Shown here one piece after another: positions 52,701-59,038 of a DNA stretch of 62,137 nt. The position numbers and the translations under genes are program-made. Location: positions 1-62,137 of the IMG/VR virus record IMGVR_UViG_3300020721_000009; one strand, given 5' to 3'. The notes beneath the pieces were generated by a model. That model saw nothing but the letters and a program-made list of their open reading frames with translations, had not been told where the DNA came from and made no database searches. The stretch's first letter is position 1; the number at the start of each line of letters is the position of its first letter. The stretch comes from a virus.

Positions 52701-55322
52701 ATAAACATAAATGTTCCATCTAATTTACAAGTCAATGCAAACGATGTATTCATATTCCGTGAAAGTACAAGTGATGGATCAATAAAAACCTTTTCAGATG
52801 ATTATGATACAGCATATGATGGCGGCGATTTAGCATATATTAGTGCTACTGGATATGCACCTGGTGATGTTGTTATAGATGGTGATGGCTTTGTAACTCC
52901 AATGACCAGTTATGCACCAGAAGAAGTTGTGCCAGGTCAAATAGTTGATGCATTAGAAATTAAAGTGTTTGAACAGAATGCTATAGTATCTGGTAATGTG
53001 AAAGTTGACAAATATGTTGCTGATGGAGTTACTACTGATTTTAATATTAGACAACGTTTAAATAGTAACCAAGCAGCAATAGTAACACTTGAAACATTTA
53101 TTAATAATGGGACATCTATAACATCAACAACAGTTATTCAAACATTAGATGTTGACTATTCAGTTGATTATACTAATAACACGATAGTATTTACAACACC
53201 ACCTGTAATTGGAGGTGTAATAGCAATATTTAGTATAGGTGTGAATTCTACCAATACATTGGATATTGGCTATATTATTGCCGATGGGTTCACAACTGAA
53301 TATACAACGAGAACTATGTGGGATGCGTCGTATTTAGTTGATGTGTTTGTTAATGGATATGCAGTTGAATATACTTCTTATCAAACATCAGCTGAAATAT
53401 TAGGATTGCGTTTTGCAACGCCACCAGATGTTAATGCAGTAATAAGTTATATCGTGGTTGATAGTTTAATAAGAACTTTTACAATAACAACTACCGAACA
53501 AATTTTAATACCATCTGGTGGATTACCAGCAAATACTCTTGTAAATTTAAATAGTATTGTCGGAACTGCCAATAATAATGAAAATAATATGATTGTTGTC
53601 GTTGATAATACTATTTTAGTTCCAACACAATATACATATTATCCATCGACTGGTGGAAGTCCTAGTATTTCATTTACTATTGAAATAGCTGATTCAAGTA
53701 ATGTTACTGTAACTAGTTCATATAATAATAGTATTTTGCAGGTAGAAAGATCGCAACTTAACGTTCCACAGATTATTCATACAATTGATACTCCACAATA
53801 TTATAATGATTTAACAGTATATAGTGGAACAATAATGTTACCAAAAAAAGTTCTTAATGAAAACTACATATGGGTTATTAAAAATGGAATATTATTAACA
53901 CCAGATGTTGACTTTATTTTAACTATGGATAGAGATAGCATAACATTACTTATACCACCAATTAAAACTGATATATTTGATGTTATCACATTTAACAGTA
54001 ATACTACATCTAATTTAGCATTTATGCAGTTTAAAGATATGCTGAATAGAATGCATTATAAAGATATTGATACATCAAAACAAACCACTTTAGCAGAAGA
54101 TTTGAAATGGAATGATATTTCTATAATTGTTCAAGAAAACAATGTATTTGATATGCCAAATCCTTCTAAAAATATTCCAGGGGTTATTGAAATTGGATCT
54201 GAACGTATTGAATATTTTGAAATAGTAGGCAATAAGTTAACTCAATTAAGAAGAGCTACGTTAGGAACCGGTGCTGCACCGTTGTATAATAAAGGAACTA
54301 CAGTTCAAAATATTGGTCCGAGTTCTAATATATCATATAATGATAAAACTATATCACAAAATGTTATTGTAACCCAATCAATGATTACAAACAATAATAC
54401 TATTGATATTGATGTTATTCCAACGCGCACACACGTACCTGTTGGATTATTTGTTATTGGAAATGAGTATACTATAAAAACTATAGGAACTACATCTAAT
54501 ACACACTGGAATATTATTGGCGGTACCACTGATGTAACTTATGATGTTGGTGTAAGATTTATTGCAGCATCAACTGGTATAGATACATTAACCCAACTTG
54601 CGTATGGGACTGGTGATGCATATTTAAATTGGACATATGATATAGGAACTATTGTTACAGTAGGATCTTTTATCGTAGGTGATACTTATACAATTAAAAA
54701 ACTTGGGAATACTACTAATGCCAGTTGGAATCAAATTGGTGGAACAACTGGTGTTACATATTCTCCTGGTACTACTTTTGTCGCAGCTACTATTGGGTAT
54801 AATTTAGGAAACGGTGAGGCATATATTGCTGATTCAGTATTTAATACAGTAATTCCAGCTGATTATGGGCAATGTGATGATATAGAAGTGTTTATTGGTG
54901 GTTATGATATTTCAACATGGACACCCTCAGTTATATATGCAGTTGGTGATATTGTTATATTTGGGTCATATACATATAAATGTACACAAAGCCATATCAG
55001 TGGAACTACATTTAATGATGTAGTTACTACAGTAACAATTAATAATGATAATACCACTAATACAATTGAATCAAATGTTGATTCTGGTATGGTATGGTCA
55101 TTCTTTATTAGTAACATAAGATTGAAAAAGCAACCATATAAAGCATTTAATGTTAATAAATCGCCATATAGTCCAAAAGGCGATACACAATTTGATGCAG
55201 ATTTTTCAGTTAATGGAATAGCTAAACAAATACGATTAACAAATCCAGTTCCTGTTGGAACACGTATTACCATAGTTAAACAATATGGTTCAGTATGGAA
55301 TAATAAATATGCTATATTATAA
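40743..55322 (+). CDS. Giant baseplate protein, gp7-like position (4859 aa)
   Basis: It follows gp6 as T4 gene 7 does, but is nearly five times longer than gp7 (1032 aa). The N-terminus (FLPRLYRTDANNKFLQATVE, then WDKFVNFQNYYWLTP near 145) and a middle block (GDVGPVESAWRRSSHYPFSV near 1275) resemble wedge-type giants of marine myoviruses. Residues about 2195-2735 read as an FG-GAP-like beta-propeller (AFGTVVSISNDGTWIAVGSP, NEYFGSSLEFGQNCLYIGAS, NSFGNSIAISTFGDYIAVSD), interrupted by two FIxG-YTI modules. Three more modules occur near 2737, 4567 and 4640. GxGY modules are near 2780, 3310 and 3680. The frame is open over 14.6 kb with no break. Confidence 0.75.
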   Translation: MTDSVDPNATNNVASTFLPRLYRTDANNKFLQATVEQMSQQGTVTKLNGYIGRQTAKATIGSDVFVKAADSDRQNYQLEPSVVINDQEGNNTYFKDYQDYINRIELFGGNVSDHQRLNSEEFYSWDPQINWDKFVNFQNYYWLTPSVINIGGEQTGVISTFSVNTKTIGNTTEYVFTPNGISENPEITLYKGQTYIFKINSPSQPFSIKTNRSIGSADRYLSGISGYAVQDGTITFTVGNDAPSTLFYQSEIDLNAGGIFNIKAISQNTIIDIEQEILGKSTYKLTNGYNLSNGMLVAFTGNVTPASYSTGNYYVEGVGSSIQLIPSTYINNTSNLHEYILINKASDDKNPWSRANRWVHTDILNISDQINNTSSSLDQAHRAIRPIIEFSANLKLFNFGTNWLMDINLLDVYTTDAFSTAEGSAGFYIDNQLVSDGQLVIFTNELDELVRNNIYRIVYINSKIHLELVTTPEINQVIYVKDGANNMSKYLWYNGITWVTAQQKNGINNAPLFDVVDDNLVSISDVSVYNGSSFKGTYIFSYKVGTGTVDTELKFPLSYRNINNIGDIIFNFDFVNDTFDYKETTQIVTKNISKGYLVLKDYVNNNVYTNGWKKSNITTVQAGIRVYKNSKITNNFNIDIFDDISNLSDLVVRIYINGERLQQYTTTNKPNWLLVNTPLYKQLVLINSSTNVTVTATDSATNLITISDTTKLTIGQKIVFGSDFGNLISDTIYYVSSIPSITEFTVSKSLTGADILLSTEIVQVPLYFLSDIQLNDILTIKTFSSQPINKNGYYEIPNNLQNNPLNGIIKNFTLGEVINHVDSIVDNLSSIFVGVFPGLSNLRDLGDISPFGTKFVKHSGPSGISLYHLTSDTVNITKAIEQSRDDYNKFKRNFISVAETLGVDTDTKNHVDLILQNITKNIPNTAPYYFSDMAPFGASIKTTHIIAGFTSNQFALNTPFDTTVLSNQAVGVYVNDVQLIVNHEYIFNIQGFIVITIPLVNGDEVAIYEYENTDGCCIPETPSKLGIWPISDPKIYKDTSFVTPQWIIQGHDGSQVLAYGTYDDNGTPDYRDALILELEKRIYNNIKISYDKSIFNIDDIVPRYTETLNYSLAEFNQVLAPSFYKWSALVDVDFTNPIQYDSTNPFTFNFTGHSAPDGRLIPGYWRGIYKWILDTERPHICPWEILGITDKPTWWDTVYGPAPYTSDNLIMWEDISNGILNAPGAPTLLKQYIKPFLMDHIPVDEHGNLINPIDSGLSQGIVTDAVKSNYIFGDVGPVESAWRRSSHYPFSVILTSILLTPSKTLGIILDRSRISKNLTGQLVYNNTGLHISPSDVILPSIYASSKRVQTAGVINYVINYIISGDLTTYSQYAYDLSNISYKLGYRIGGFTSKTQFNLILDSKSPLTTGNVFVPQDDYSIILNTSSPTKKITYSGVIITKLYNGYSVKGYSKTQPYFVYYPWSQSGRSINIGGISENFVIWTSGKSYNKGQLVKFGNDYFRATSSINSELSFSESNYQKLSSLPIIGGRTAFLRKAWDKTNPITIPYNTTFETIQDVVDFLISYGEWLKDQGFIFDEFNTNLNQVSNWETSAKEFMFWTTQNWSAGQDIWTDWLPNTLITYNSIVKYEDNYYRAIRNVEESSVFHNEFYEKLDGLSNIGSSVISLSPAAAAITFSASLNVVDNITNKFNDYEMFRVDGYPIPAQFLNSSRNKNLVTYRPANDDGIYNASFYIVQKEQVVIINNTTMFNDLIYDPTSGYKQDRIKVSAYVTSGWYGGFDTPGFIFDEAKITKWVAWKDYTLGDIVQYQSFYYSADSFITGSETFDTTQWTRLSTRPTSKILPNWTNIATQFTDFYRLDDEHFDSAQQTMAQHLIGYQKRQYLNNIIQDDVSEFKFYQGMIAEKGTQNVFNKLFGVLTLDNKESLTFYEEWAVRVGQYGASSAFAEVEFVLPEEKFKNNPQVIELVDKKTQNTGYSIQQIPSDIYVKPAEYESNLFPIVSSSKKFLRPGGYVRSNQVSLTLKYISEILTQDITQFTEGDYVWCTFENTEWNIYRYTATNFAVTNATYDSNQLTIDVTGNTSIASGDYIGISNVTKFSGFYKVISYANNILIVSAPGITVASPFTEQNTIRIYHLTSQRATTIDDANSILHYPLKSNELLWTDDNGFGKWATWEYNSVYSGRLLPNPYPTSQVNYGRAIASDSTGSNVVISTALGGIYVYTTYKTSLLSLHQVLTNPFISLDDQNPLSAFGTVVSISNDGTWIAVGSPESSNVCTELSNISVTFDNSMIPVNNTSVTFDNNLAFITAGSFIVGKTYTITLLGTTDFTAIGATSNVVGQIFIATGAGTGDGAAVDTSPVTAGVFIVGATYTIISLGSAPSTDFTLIGASKNAIGIVFVATGIGSGNGTAVRNSIKNTSELVYTSISGTNSSLINQGVVSLYKMDKTKSYYHVVTFVSPQPDMNEYFGSSLEFGQNCLYIGASGGNNNTGKVYKINYEMTVHASSYYEPYNSTGTTLNLVSAPGIDVFAMYVIGNGFTSNQQVVQLIPNNISNIPTLILSSNPDTQPSGLLQFVTYNWHYNLTSSLTGINSGDNFGANIKVSNNETLIISSVGAVSVYNSGTLIQTITGQTNSFGNSIAISTFGDYIAVSDSLYSGITYSHQGSVQVYKQTASSYALYQQIDNLYPSINSEFGTNIEFMDNYDTLVIHSKYENSVSSMIDVYDIYNTKWIYSERLPLLIDTAGTFITGNSYTIMTVGTTDFTLIGASSNAVGITFIASSSATSLNILANGEGYVNGQYDNIQLTYLSGTTATIYPIVNITVTNNLVSTITFVSNGYGFVDNTTILTAQLGMVGAGFEVNIGIPSMVGSGTGTAVINIENDSNKLGFCISLNKILIGTPYEYDINSPRSGLIFEYIKASDAYSWTQKHQEIDKPDINKIKQTFLYNKQKNELISYLDVIDPLQGKIAGIAEQELSYKTFYDPAIYSIGDSSVNVDESIAWTTNQVGKLWWDVRTAKFIESYDSDITYRSSTWNTLVHGASIDIYEWVETNLLPSVWDTQADTDAGLSLNISGKSLYGDTCYCIKKYYDNVSKTIKNTYYFWVKNKAIVPNIPGRYTSAQNISSLITSPVKNAYKYIAITSQNTFEVANVGQVLSNNDVILSIQYWLIDKTDQNIHAQWKIISNDQSTILPNTIEQKWFDSLCGSDNFGNLVPDTSLPLKLKYGVENRPRQSMFVNRFEAIKELVEQANTILLQNQIASTRNLEGISQYDQAPSLTSGLYDIVINTDAELQFNSASSYKVPVLSAVIIDGKISSVTILSTGFGYVISPVIKVIGTGVDAVLKAILNTKGQIVDVKVINGGNGYDYTTKLQTRNFAALVLSDSQSNDTWSIYSFNLETNSWSRILSKSYDASEFWYYVDWYEIGYNQFTAIDYSVSIFADLQGISTNVNDTIKVRLGNNGEWILLKRYSLIDSLDWTKTYKVVGIQNGTIQLNSKLYDSPQYDGTLYDSIGYDNNSSTELRIILNAFKTDIFINELKTDYLNLFFNSVRYAHNEQKYIDWIFKSSFVKAKHNVGTLNQPVTFKNDNLVDFENYVAEVKPYRTKVREYISSYTNIESGNILSTDFDLPPIYAQGGTNVIEAYLVDNKIVVYNTEVQQYPWKSWYDNAGFSIKSIKIINGGYGYITAPKITVVPDNGAVLNAQIDFLGRVTSIEIVSGGKGFLSTPTLIIEQPPFGQGVTACVYIGNSLVRTNRINLKFDRITHNYYINKLQEVESFTAIANQTTFELLWSPDIKIGYSSVTVNNLPITPDSYSLSIETLKYNEYNGIIYDKYYGTLTLHDAVQANDIVSITYVKDASILNAADRINFYYNPSTNNLGKDLTQLMTGIDYGGVLIDGLSFAINHGWDSLPYLSDRWDSYDPTFTDNKIVVEVSGTHTFKLSYIPTVGTIINVYMNGVRIDDLHFDTIDQLNTHAVMTSPIIGLISSTEVTINIDRSININVPSNLQVNANDVFIFRESTSDGSIKTFSDDYDTAYDGGDLAYISATGYAPGDVVIDGDGFVTPMTSYAPEEVVPGQIVDALEIKVFEQNAIVSGNVKVDKYVADGVTTDFNIRQRLNSNQAAIVTLETFINNGTSITSTTVIQTLDVDYSVDYTNNTIVFTTPPVIGGVIAIFSIGVNSTNTLDIGYIIADGFTTEYTTRTMWDASYLVDVFVNGYAVEYTSYQTSAEILGLRFATPPDVNAVISYIVVDSLIRTFTITTTEQILIPSGGLPANTLVNLNSIVGTANNNENNMIVVVDNTILVPTQYTYYPSTGGSPSISFTIEIADSSNVTVTSSYNNSILQVERSQLNVPQIIHTIDTPQYYNDLTVYSGTIMLPKKVLNENYIWVIKNGILLTPDVDFILTMDRDSITLLIPPIKTDIFDVITFNSNTTSNLAFMQFKDMLNRMHYKDIDTSKQTTLAEDLKWNDISIIVQENNVFDMPNPSKNIPGVIEIGSERIEYFEIVGNKLTQLRRATLGTGAAPLYNKGTTVQNIGPSSNISYNDKTISQNVIVTQSMITNNNTIDIDVIPTRTHVPVGLFVIGNEYTIKTIGTTSNTHWNIIGGTTDVTYDVGVRFIAASTGIDTLTQLAYGTGDAYLNWTYDIGTIVTVGSFIVGDTYTIKKLGNTTNASWNQIGGTTGVTYSPGTTFVAATIGYNLGNGEAYIADSVFNTVIPADYGQCDDIEVFIGGYDISTWTPSVIYAVGDIVIFGSYTYKCTQSHISGTTFNDVVTTVTINNDNTTNTIESNVDSGMVWSFFISNIRLKKQPYKAFNVNKSPYSPKGDTQFDADFSVNGIAKQIRLTNPVPVGTRITIVKQYGSVWNNKYAIL
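47652..47792 (+). repeat. FIxG-YTI module A inside the giant's beta-propeller
   Basis: This encodes AGSFIVGKTYTITLLGTTDF, a TAIGATSN core and an ATGAGTGDGAAV end. It is directly followed, 18 bases on, by module B, giving a tandem pair within one propeller blade. Confidence 0.75.
47811..47960 (+). repeat. FIxG-YTI module B, tandem with A
   Basis: This encodes AGVFIVGATYTIISLG, then STDFTLIGASKNAIG and an ATGIGSGNGTAV end. It is clearly homologous to module A but not identical at DNA level, so the duplication is old or was selected to diverge. Confidence 0.75.
48951..49349 (+). repeat. FIxG-YTI module C split by a nested GxGY module
   Basis: The first half encodes AGTFITGNSYTIMTVGTTDF and GASSNAVGITFIASS. 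The usual GSGTGTAV ending appears only about 85 residues later. The intervening segment holds NGEGYVNGQYDN and SNGYGFVDNTTI, a different repeat family. Confidence 0.65.
54441..54626 (+). repeat. FIxG-YTI module D near the giant's C-terminus
   Basis: This encodes VGLFVIGNEYTIKTIGTTSN, then HWNIIGGTTDVTYDVG and a GTGDAYL end. It belongs to the NTT-x(2)-W-N subtype of the module. Confidence 0.65.
54660..54827 (+). repeat. FIxG-YTI module E, adjacent to D
   Basis: This encodes VGSFIVGDTYTIKKLGNTTN, then SWNQIGGTTGVTYSPG and a GNGEAYI end. D and E form a second near-tandem pair in the same protein. Confidence 0.65.
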
Positions 55323-55345
55323 TAGCGAAAAATAAGGATATAACA

Positions 55346-56194
55346 ATGACAACAAGAGTATCAAATCCAACATTAATAAACCTAGGTGCAATAGCAAATA
55401 ATGGACAGGGAACAACCCTTAGAGATGGTGGAAATATTATAAATGACAATTTTTCAACAATATACACGGCTGTAAATCAAATAATTGATTATACATTACC
55501 AACTGCATCTAATTCCGTATTAGGTGGTGTTATAGTTGATGGTACAACTATAACAATCAATAGTTCTGGTGTTATTAGCGCAGGTGCCATTATATCACCA
55601 GCAACTGTTGCACCATTAGTTGATGGAGTAGCGGCGGTTGGAACTTCATTATTATATGCTAGACAAGACCATGTTCATCCAGCTGCTGCTGTTGTTTCAC
55701 CTATTGTTACTGGTATTATTGTAATGTGGTCTGGTGCTACAACGGCGGTTCCTACCGGATGGTTATTATGTGATGGAACAAATGGCACACCAGATTTAAG
55801 AAATAGATTTATTGTTGGTGCTGGTACTACATATACCGTTGCACAAACTGGTGGTAGTGCAAATTCTACTGTAGTATCACATAGTCACTCATTAGCTGCT
55901 GCAACATTTACTGGTAGTGCGCTTCCTACGCATGACCATACCATCACTGATCCTGGACACAACCATACTTATGTAACACATGCATCAACAACAGGCGGTT
56001 CTGGGAGTGGAACTAATTTTGCAACTGATACAACAGGAACTACAGGAACAGCAACAACTGGTATCACAATAGCAGCTGCATCTGCTGGAACACCAGCAGG
56101 AACAATCGGTGGTTCTACTGATATAACTGGTGCGAGTGGAACTAATGCTAATTTACCACCATATTTTGCATTAGCCTATATTATGAAACAATAA
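55346..56194 (+). CDS. Tail fibre protein with tail-collar domain (282 aa)
   Basis: Residues about 125-175 form a phage tail-collar-type domain (IVMWSGATTAVPTGWLLCDG, then TPDLRNRFIVGAG). The C-terminus is Gly/Thr/His-rich with HSH, HDHT and HNHT motifs, like the metal-binding His clusters of short-fibre tips, and ends in NLPPYFALAYIMKQ, the usual collar-fibre ending. The N-terminus (NLGAIANNGQGTTLRDGGNI) resembles baseplate-attachment segments. AAGGA lies about 10 bases before the ATG. It follows the giant gene and likely forms a short fibre or baseplate appendage that contacts the host surface. Confidence 0.8.
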   Translation: MTTRVSNPTLINLGAIANNGQGTTLRDGGNIINDNFSTIYTAVNQIIDYTLPTASNSVLGGVIVDGTTITINSSGVISAGAIISPATVAPLVDGVAAVGTSLLYARQDHVHPAAAVVSPIVTGIIVMWSGATTAVPTGWLLCDGTNGTPDLRNRFIVGAGTTYTVAQTGGSANSTVVSHSHSLAAATFTGSALPTHDHTITDPGHNHTYVTHASTTGGSGSGTNFATDTTGTTGTATTGITIAAASAGTPAGTIGGSTDITGASGTNANLPPYFALAYIMKQ

Positions 56195-56218
56195 TTATAT
56201 ATGTATATAATGAAAGTC

Positions 56219-56226
56219 GATAAATA
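56219..56226 (+). promoter_or_regulatory. Late promoter variant GATAAATA before the 199-aa gene
   Basis: GATAAATA lies 20 bases before the ATG at 56247, with GAGAG between. It differs at one base from the consensus. Confidence 0.6.
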
Positions 56227-56246
56227 TAATATAATGAGAGATTACT

Positions 56247-56846
56247 ATGCAAAGTAAAGAACAAACAGGAATTCACATTGAAGGTCATATAAAGATTTGG
56301 GATCCAATATCTAATGAGATCTTTATTAATAAAAGAAACGCAATTCACTATGAAAATATGAGTATAGCATTAGCAAATGGTATAGCTAATAGTGGACAAC
56401 AATACATTTATAACATGGCATTAGGAAATGGTGGCACATCAGTTGATCCAACTGGAATTATTACTTATTTAACTCCAAATAGTTCTGGGTCAAATGCCAG
56501 TTTATACAACCAAACATATACAAAAGTAATTAATGCTAGGTCATCTGATAATTCAGACCCAACCAGAAATTATCTTTCAGTATTACATACAACTGGTAAT
56601 AATTATACAGATGTAGTTGTAACATGTTTGTTAGATTATGGTGAACCAACTAATCAAAGTGCATATGATACCACACCAAATGGTGAGCAAGAATATGTGT
56701 TTGATGAATTGGGATTACAAAGTTATGATCAAAGTGGAAATGATATGTTATTAACACACGTTGTTTTTCATCCTGTTCAAAAATCTTTAAACAGATTGGT
56801 TCAAATTGATTATACAGTTCGTATTCAAACCTTAACGGGAGTTTAA
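56247..56846 (+). CDS. Virion structural protein between fibre genes (199 aa)
   Basis: The sequence has a clear conserved feel (GHIKIWDPISNEIFINKRNA, then HYENMSIALANGIAN). I associate this pattern with structural proteins next to baseplate and fibre genes in marine T4-like phages, but I cannot name a T4 counterpart; it is not like gp8. It is beta-rich, with no signal peptide or membrane segment, and ends QIDYTVRIQTLTGV. It has its own late promoter and ends 3 bases before the next gene. Likely an adaptor or baseplate-peripheral protein. Confidence 0.6.
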   Translation: MQSKEQTGIHIEGHIKIWDPISNEIFINKRNAIHYENMSIALANGIANSGQQYIYNMALGNGGTSVDPTGIITYLTPNSSGSNASLYNQTYTKVINARSSDNSDPTRNYLSVLHTTGNNYTDVVVTCLLDYGEPTNQSAYDTTPNGEQEYVFDELGLQSYDQSGNDMLLTHVVFHPVQKSLNRLVQIDYTVRIQTLTGV

Positions 56847-56849
56847 TAG

Positions 56850-59027
56850 ATGTCTTATCCGGTAACATATACAGAAATAAATAATGCACATAAAACAGCA
56901 TTTATTGTTGCAGATGAAACACTTAATAATCAAACTAGTTTAACGTTTGTTGGTAAAAATTATGCAGGATATGGACCATATGTTGCAAATAATTTTTTAC
57001 ATTTATTAGAAAATTTTGCAAATCCAACATCCCCTATTAATCCAGTACAAGGCCAAATATGGTATGATAGTTCAGCTAATCAATTGATGGTTAATAATGA
57101 TGGCACATCAACAAATTGGACACCAGTTGGGTCTGTTAAAAAATCATCGACTAAACCAACTGTTGCTAATGCTGGTGATATATGGGTTGATACGATCAAT
57201 CAGCAACTATCAATTTATAGTGGTTCTGGTACTGCATGGACACTAGTTGGTCCCTTATTAAGTCAAGGAACAGTTACTGGTCAAAAACTTGAACAAATAG
57301 ACGATAGTGCAAATTTTTCACATAACGTAATTTCTTTATATTCGTCAAATGATAAAGTTGCTATAGTAAGCACTGATACATTTACACCAAAAGTATCTAT
57401 TAGTGGGTTTTCAAGTATAAAATCTGGTATTACGTTAAATTCATTAGCATCATATAAATTTAATGGAACCGCAACTAATGCAGACAATTTAGGTGGTATT
57501 AATAGTGGAAAATATGTAAGAAGTGACCAACCAAATGAGTTATCTAGTTATATTTCTGTTCCATCAATTCAGTTAGGAGATGATAAAAAGTTTATATTAT
57601 CATCAGATGCTGCGTCGTCTTCAAATTATTTGATTTCATCTAATGTTAGAAATAATTCAATAGAAATACGAGTATTAGATTCATTGAGTAATGTAAAATC
57701 TGTTGCCTATTTTGCGCCATCGCAGAGAGTAGGAATAGCAACTGTTACTCCAACCTCAACCCTTGATGTCAATGGAACCGTAACTGTATCTTCAGGTATA
57801 TTAAAAGTTGTTGGGACATCTGATGTATCAACTTCTGGAACACAAACAGCCAGTATTCAAACATCTGGTGGATTATATGTTGATAAAACTGCAACAATTA
57901 ATTCAAATTTAACAATTGCTAATGGCTCATTAATATTAAATTATTTAGATACAACAGTCATTCCTAGCGAACCAACAACTGGTTCGGTAATTGTTCCTGG
58001 ATACATTACCAATGATAATACAGGTTTAGAAATATCTGCGCCATTATATGATATTGGGTCATCAACACAACGTTTTAGACGAATATATGTAAACAAATTT
58101 GTTGGTGATGTAACTGGCAATGTTTATGGTAATGTTACTGGAAGTGTTACTGGAAATGTTACTGGTTCTGCTGTATATTTAAAAAATGCAACTGCATTTA
58201 GTTTAACAGGTGATGTTACAAGTGATGTTATTAATTTTAATGGAAATGGTGATCCGATAACATTTAATGCTACGTTAAGTCAATCAGCTGTATCATCTAA
58301 ACAATCATTATCAGATTCTAGTTCAATTGATGAATTGATTATTTATAGACAATATGCAGCAAAAGTTTCTGGATATATTTCAGGAACTACATTAAATATT
58401 GGAGCTATTGCATTTGGTAGTAGTCTTATTGGAACAAATATGGCAGTTCTTGGTGTTGATACAACGCCAATTTCAGTTGGTAATTTTATATTAGGTAGTG
58501 AATATACTATTATAGAATTTGGGACAACTACTAATTTACAATGGAATACTATTGCGGGAACTGTTGGGTTAACATATACACCTGGAAGCACATTTGTTGC
58601 TACTGGTGCCGGTACTGGCCTTGGTACTGGTACTGCTTATGCTGGTGTAAATACCGTTCTTACTGGCACTACAATTCAATCTGGTGCTGGAAACGCATGG
58701 ACTATTAATTTATCGCAGACTGTTGGTGCATATTCATCACCTGTTGTGTTTTATATAGGTTCTAGTGATTTATATAAAACAACTAAACAAACATTTATTC
58801 AAGATATTCCAAGTATTCAAATAGGAACAATTATTTTATATCCAGGGACAATACCACCAGGATATTTACTATGTGATGGTACCATTTATTCCAAGTCACA
58901 ATATGCAAGTTTAAGCGTAGTATTAGGTTCAACATATGCTGTTCCAGGGTCATCTGTTACATTTTCTGTTCCAAACATGACGCCAGTAAATGGAATTAAC
59001 TATATAATTTATAGCGGTATAATATAA
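56850..59027 (+). CDS. Fibre protein with collar-type C-terminus (725 aa)
   Basis: The N-terminal domain (LTFVGKNYAGYGPYVANNFL, then LLENFANPTSPINP and GQIWYDSSANQLMV) is shared with the next gene and is probably the virion-attachment domain. The middle is a beta-rich fibre shaft with a collagen-like run of short GNVTGSVTG repeats. One FIxG-YTI module lies near residues 543-599. The C-terminus (IILYPGTIPPGYLLCDGTIY to VTFSVPNMTP) is a collar-like tip. AATAG precedes the start with GGGAG slightly upstream. This is a candidate receptor-binding fibre. Confidence 0.75.
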   Translation: MSYPVTYTEINNAHKTAFIVADETLNNQTSLTFVGKNYAGYGPYVANNFLHLLENFANPTSPINPVQGQIWYDSSANQLMVNNDGTSTNWTPVGSVKKSSTKPTVANAGDIWVDTINQQLSIYSGSGTAWTLVGPLLSQGTVTGQKLEQIDDSANFSHNVISLYSSNDKVAIVSTDTFTPKVSISGFSSIKSGITLNSLASYKFNGTATNADNLGGINSGKYVRSDQPNELSSYISVPSIQLGDDKKFILSSDAASSSNYLISSNVRNNSIEIRVLDSLSNVKSVAYFAPSQRVGIATVTPTSTLDVNGTVTVSSGILKVVGTSDVSTSGTQTASIQTSGGLYVDKTATINSNLTIANGSLILNYLDTTVIPSEPTTGSVIVPGYITNDNTGLEISAPLYDIGSSTQRFRRIYVNKFVGDVTGNVYGNVTGSVTGNVTGSAVYLKNATAFSLTGDVTSDVINFNGNGDPITFNATLSQSAVSSKQSLSDSSSIDELIIYRQYAAKVSGYISGTTLNIGAIAFGSSLIGTNMAVLGVDTTPISVGNFILGSEYTIIEFGTTTNLQWNTIAGTVGLTYTPGSTFVATGAGTGLGTGTAYAGVNTVLTGTTIQSGAGNAWTINLSQTVGAYSSPVVFYIGSSDLYKTTKQTFIQDIPSIQIGTIILYPGTIPPGYLLCDGTIYSKSQYASLSVVLGSTYAVPGSSVTFSVPNMTPVNGINYIIYSGII
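58104..58169 (+). repeat. Short tandem repeat encoding GNVTG units
   Basis: About five to six 12-base units (variants of GGTAATGTTACT) encode a run of GxVTG or GxVYG tetrads in the fibre shaft. Slippage here could change shaft length. Confidence 0.7.
58476..58646 (+). repeat. FIxG-YTI module copy in the 725-aa fibre
   Basis: This encodes VGNFILGSEYTIIEFGTTTN, then QWNTIAGTVGLTYTPG and a GTGLGTGTAYAG end. It is of the same subtype as the copies at 4980-5144 and 54660-54827. Confidence 0.7.
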
Positions 59028-59038
59028 AAGGAATTTAG

